From JAKQIM01 sp964633225 (GTDB lineage Bacteria > Chloroflexota > Anaerolineae > Anaerolineales > UBA4823): 8,166 bases of DNA. Both the position numbers and the translations under genes were made by a program. The notes beneath the pieces were generated by a model that did not search any database, was not told where the DNA came from, and was given only the letters and a program-made list of their open reading frames with translations. The stretch is taken from NCBI GenBank assembly GCA_964633225.1, contig CAZWFQ010000121.1:1-8166 (forward strand), in the 5' to 3' direction. This document shows, piece after piece, positions 6,953 to 8,166 of the stretch (position 1 is the stretch's first letter; each line of letters opens with the position of its first letter).

Positions 6953-8166
6953 ACCAGTATCTCTGGCTTTCATACATATGAGCGTATAACCCGCCGGACC
7001 GCATCAACTCGGCATGCGATCCGGATTCAACGATGCGCCCGCCATCCAGCACCAGGATCACATCGGCGGTTTTGGTGGCTCCCAGGCGATGGGTAATCAG
7101 CAGAGTGGTAGCACCCTCGGTCAGGCGTTCGAAGTTGGCGTACAGCTCGCTTTCGGCTACCGGGTCGAGGGCAGCGGTGGGTTCATCTAAAATGCGCAGC
7201 GCCGCAGGCCGTGCCAGCGAGCGGGCCATGGCGACGCGCTGCCACTCGCCGCCGGAAATATCCACACCGTCCCCGGCGATCTTGCCCAAGGGAGTATCCA
7301 CACCCCCGGGCAGCCGGGCAACTAGCGGGCCAAGCCCGGCGCGCTCGAAAACTTGTCTATCTTCAGCGGATTCCTGCCCCAGAAAAACATTGTCGCGTAA
7401 CGATACGCTATAGCGGGCGAAATCTTGGTAAACGACCGAAATGAGGGCGCACAGTTCCGCGCCGGTGATCTCCCGAATGTCGCGGCCGTTCACCCAGATG
7501 CAGCCCGATTCAGCGGGGTAGAGTCCGGTGAGCAGGCGGGTGACGGTGGTTTTGCCGCAGCCGTTGGCGCCCACCAGGGCATAGCGCTTCCCTGCTTCGA
7601 GGGTCAGGCTCAAGCCGTCAAGGATGTAGCGCTGTGTGCCTGGGTAGCAGAAACACACATCCCGCAGTTCGATTTGGGCAGGAGCCGCAGGCAGCAAGCT
7701 GGAAGGGCTGATGGGCGGCGCTGCGGGCGCTCTATTTTCTTCTGACAGGGCAAGAAAGGCGGTCAGGTCTTTGAAGAATTCTGCATCCGCGGCAATCCCG
7801 TTGACGGTATCCATGAAACCCCAAACGATGTCGAAGCGGGTAAAAGCCTGCGTGAGGGCGATGAACAGGCCAATGGAAACAGCGTCGCTTTGCAGCGATG
7901 GCAGCAGCACCAGCATGAGCAGCACCCAGACCGCCTGGTTGGTCAGGTTGCCGGCATAGGAATTGACATACCAGCGTAAGCGAGCGCTCAGGCGCACGCC
8001 CAGGGCGGAGCGAAACGACTTGCGCCACATTCCGGCCAGCATGCCGCCGGAGCCGAACAGGGTGCGTTCTGCGGCGGCCTCACGGCCAAGCAGTACGCCA
8101 CTGAGATAATCCAGCCGCCGGTCGTGTTCGGCCACCTGGCGCTCGGCCTGGTAAAGCGCTTTGCCG
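6939..8166 (-). CDS. ABC exporter half-transporter, N-terminus cut by window edge
   Basis: The frame stays open to the right edge through at least ten codons before the GTG at 8135, so that GTG is not the real start; about 200 N-terminal residues lie outside. What remains is the DYLSGVLLGREAAAE coupling region, the last two transmembrane helices (near 64-80 and 86-112, numbering from 8135) and a full nucleotide-binding domain. Motifs are Walker A GANGCGKTT (189-197), Q-loop Gln237 in YQDFARYSVSL, signature ISGGE (293-297), Walker B Asp317 and Glu318, and switch His349. An Arg (314) sits in the usually hydrophobic Walker B strand. The linker at 134-153 is rich in Pro and Ala. The QDFxRYxxSL Q-loop and WYE C-terminus are shared with its neighbour, supporting a heterodimeric pair. 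As the upstream gene of the operon it should share a promoter beyond the window. Confidence 0.92.
   Translation of the reverse strand, partial: GKALYQAERQVAEHDRRLDYLSGVLLGREAAAERTLFGSGGMLAGMWRKSFRSALGVRLSARLRWYVNSYAGNLTNQAVWVLLMLVLLPSLQSDAVSIGLFIALTQAFTRFDIVWGFMDTVNGIAADAEFFKDLTAFLALSEENRAPAAPPISPSSLLPAAPAQIELRDVCFCYPGTQRYILDGLSLTLEAGKRYALVGANGCGKTTVTRLLTGLYPAESGCIWVNGRDIREITGAELCALISVVYQDFARYSVSLRDNVFLGQESAEDRQVFERAGLGPLVARLPGGVDTPLGKIAGDGVDISGGEWQRVAMARSLARPAALRILDEPTAALDPVAESELYANFERLTEGATTLLITHRLGATKTADVILVLDGGRIVESGSHAELMRSGGLYAHMYESQRYWYEIE

Noticed and set aside
5075..7959. Plus-strand open frames across the ABC exporter genes
   Set aside because: The minus strand encodes complete ABC motifs throughout. 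The plus-strand translations have no family features.
8133..8135. GTG as the start of the truncated ABC gene
   Set aside because: The frame is open beyond it to the window edge and the protein would lack most of its transmembrane domain; the upstream residues (KALYQAERQ) fit the normal coupling region.

Overview
The window looks like a piece of a Chloroflexota (Anaerolineae-like) genome, probably a metagenome or draft assembly. This is inferred from three things: a GC-rich coding style, a very large modular secreted protein ending in a YYLPLVMQN-type tail of the kind common in secreted Chloroflexota proteins, and the style of the paired ABC exporters. The 23S fragment was read by eye and not placed on a tree. 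A run of exactly 100 N (4013-4112) is a scaffolding placeholder.

Layout, left to right. Positions 1 to about 435 hold the end of a ribosomal RNA operon: the last ~240 nt of 23S rRNA (the window opens inside the sarcin-ricin loop), a ~75 nt spacer, a complete 5S rRNA, and a strong intrinsic terminator (446-478). Only 47 nt after that terminator starts a plus-strand gene (526-4622) for a secreted multidomain surface protein. It has a Sec signal peptide, an N-terminal beta-rich domain, two rounds of [Fn3-like + jelly-roll/MAM-like] modules, a beta-helix-like stretch and tandem cadherin-like repeats. The assembly gap lies inside the cadherin-like repeats. Their near-identity predicts a true gap of 113 + 309k nt, which restores one continuous frame of at least 1369 residues.

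A second terminator hairpin (about 4665-4697) separates this gene from a convergent minus-strand operon. Read in its own direction, the operon has a truncated ABC exporter half (6939-8166, N-terminus off the right edge), a second complete ABC exporter half (5126-6952) overlapping it by 14 nt, and a small SnoaL/NTF2-like protein (4699-5115) whose Shine-Dalgarno overlaps the preceding stop codon. The two ABC halves most likely form one heterodimeric membrane exporter. Its substrate cannot be read from this window.

I found no clear new defence or mobile system. The most informative observations are the collapsed, almost identical cadherin-like repeats with their frame-restoring gap prediction, a terminator design shared by two unrelated transcription units (C-run, CTC-GAAA-GAG cap, G-run), and the secreted-protein tail motif.
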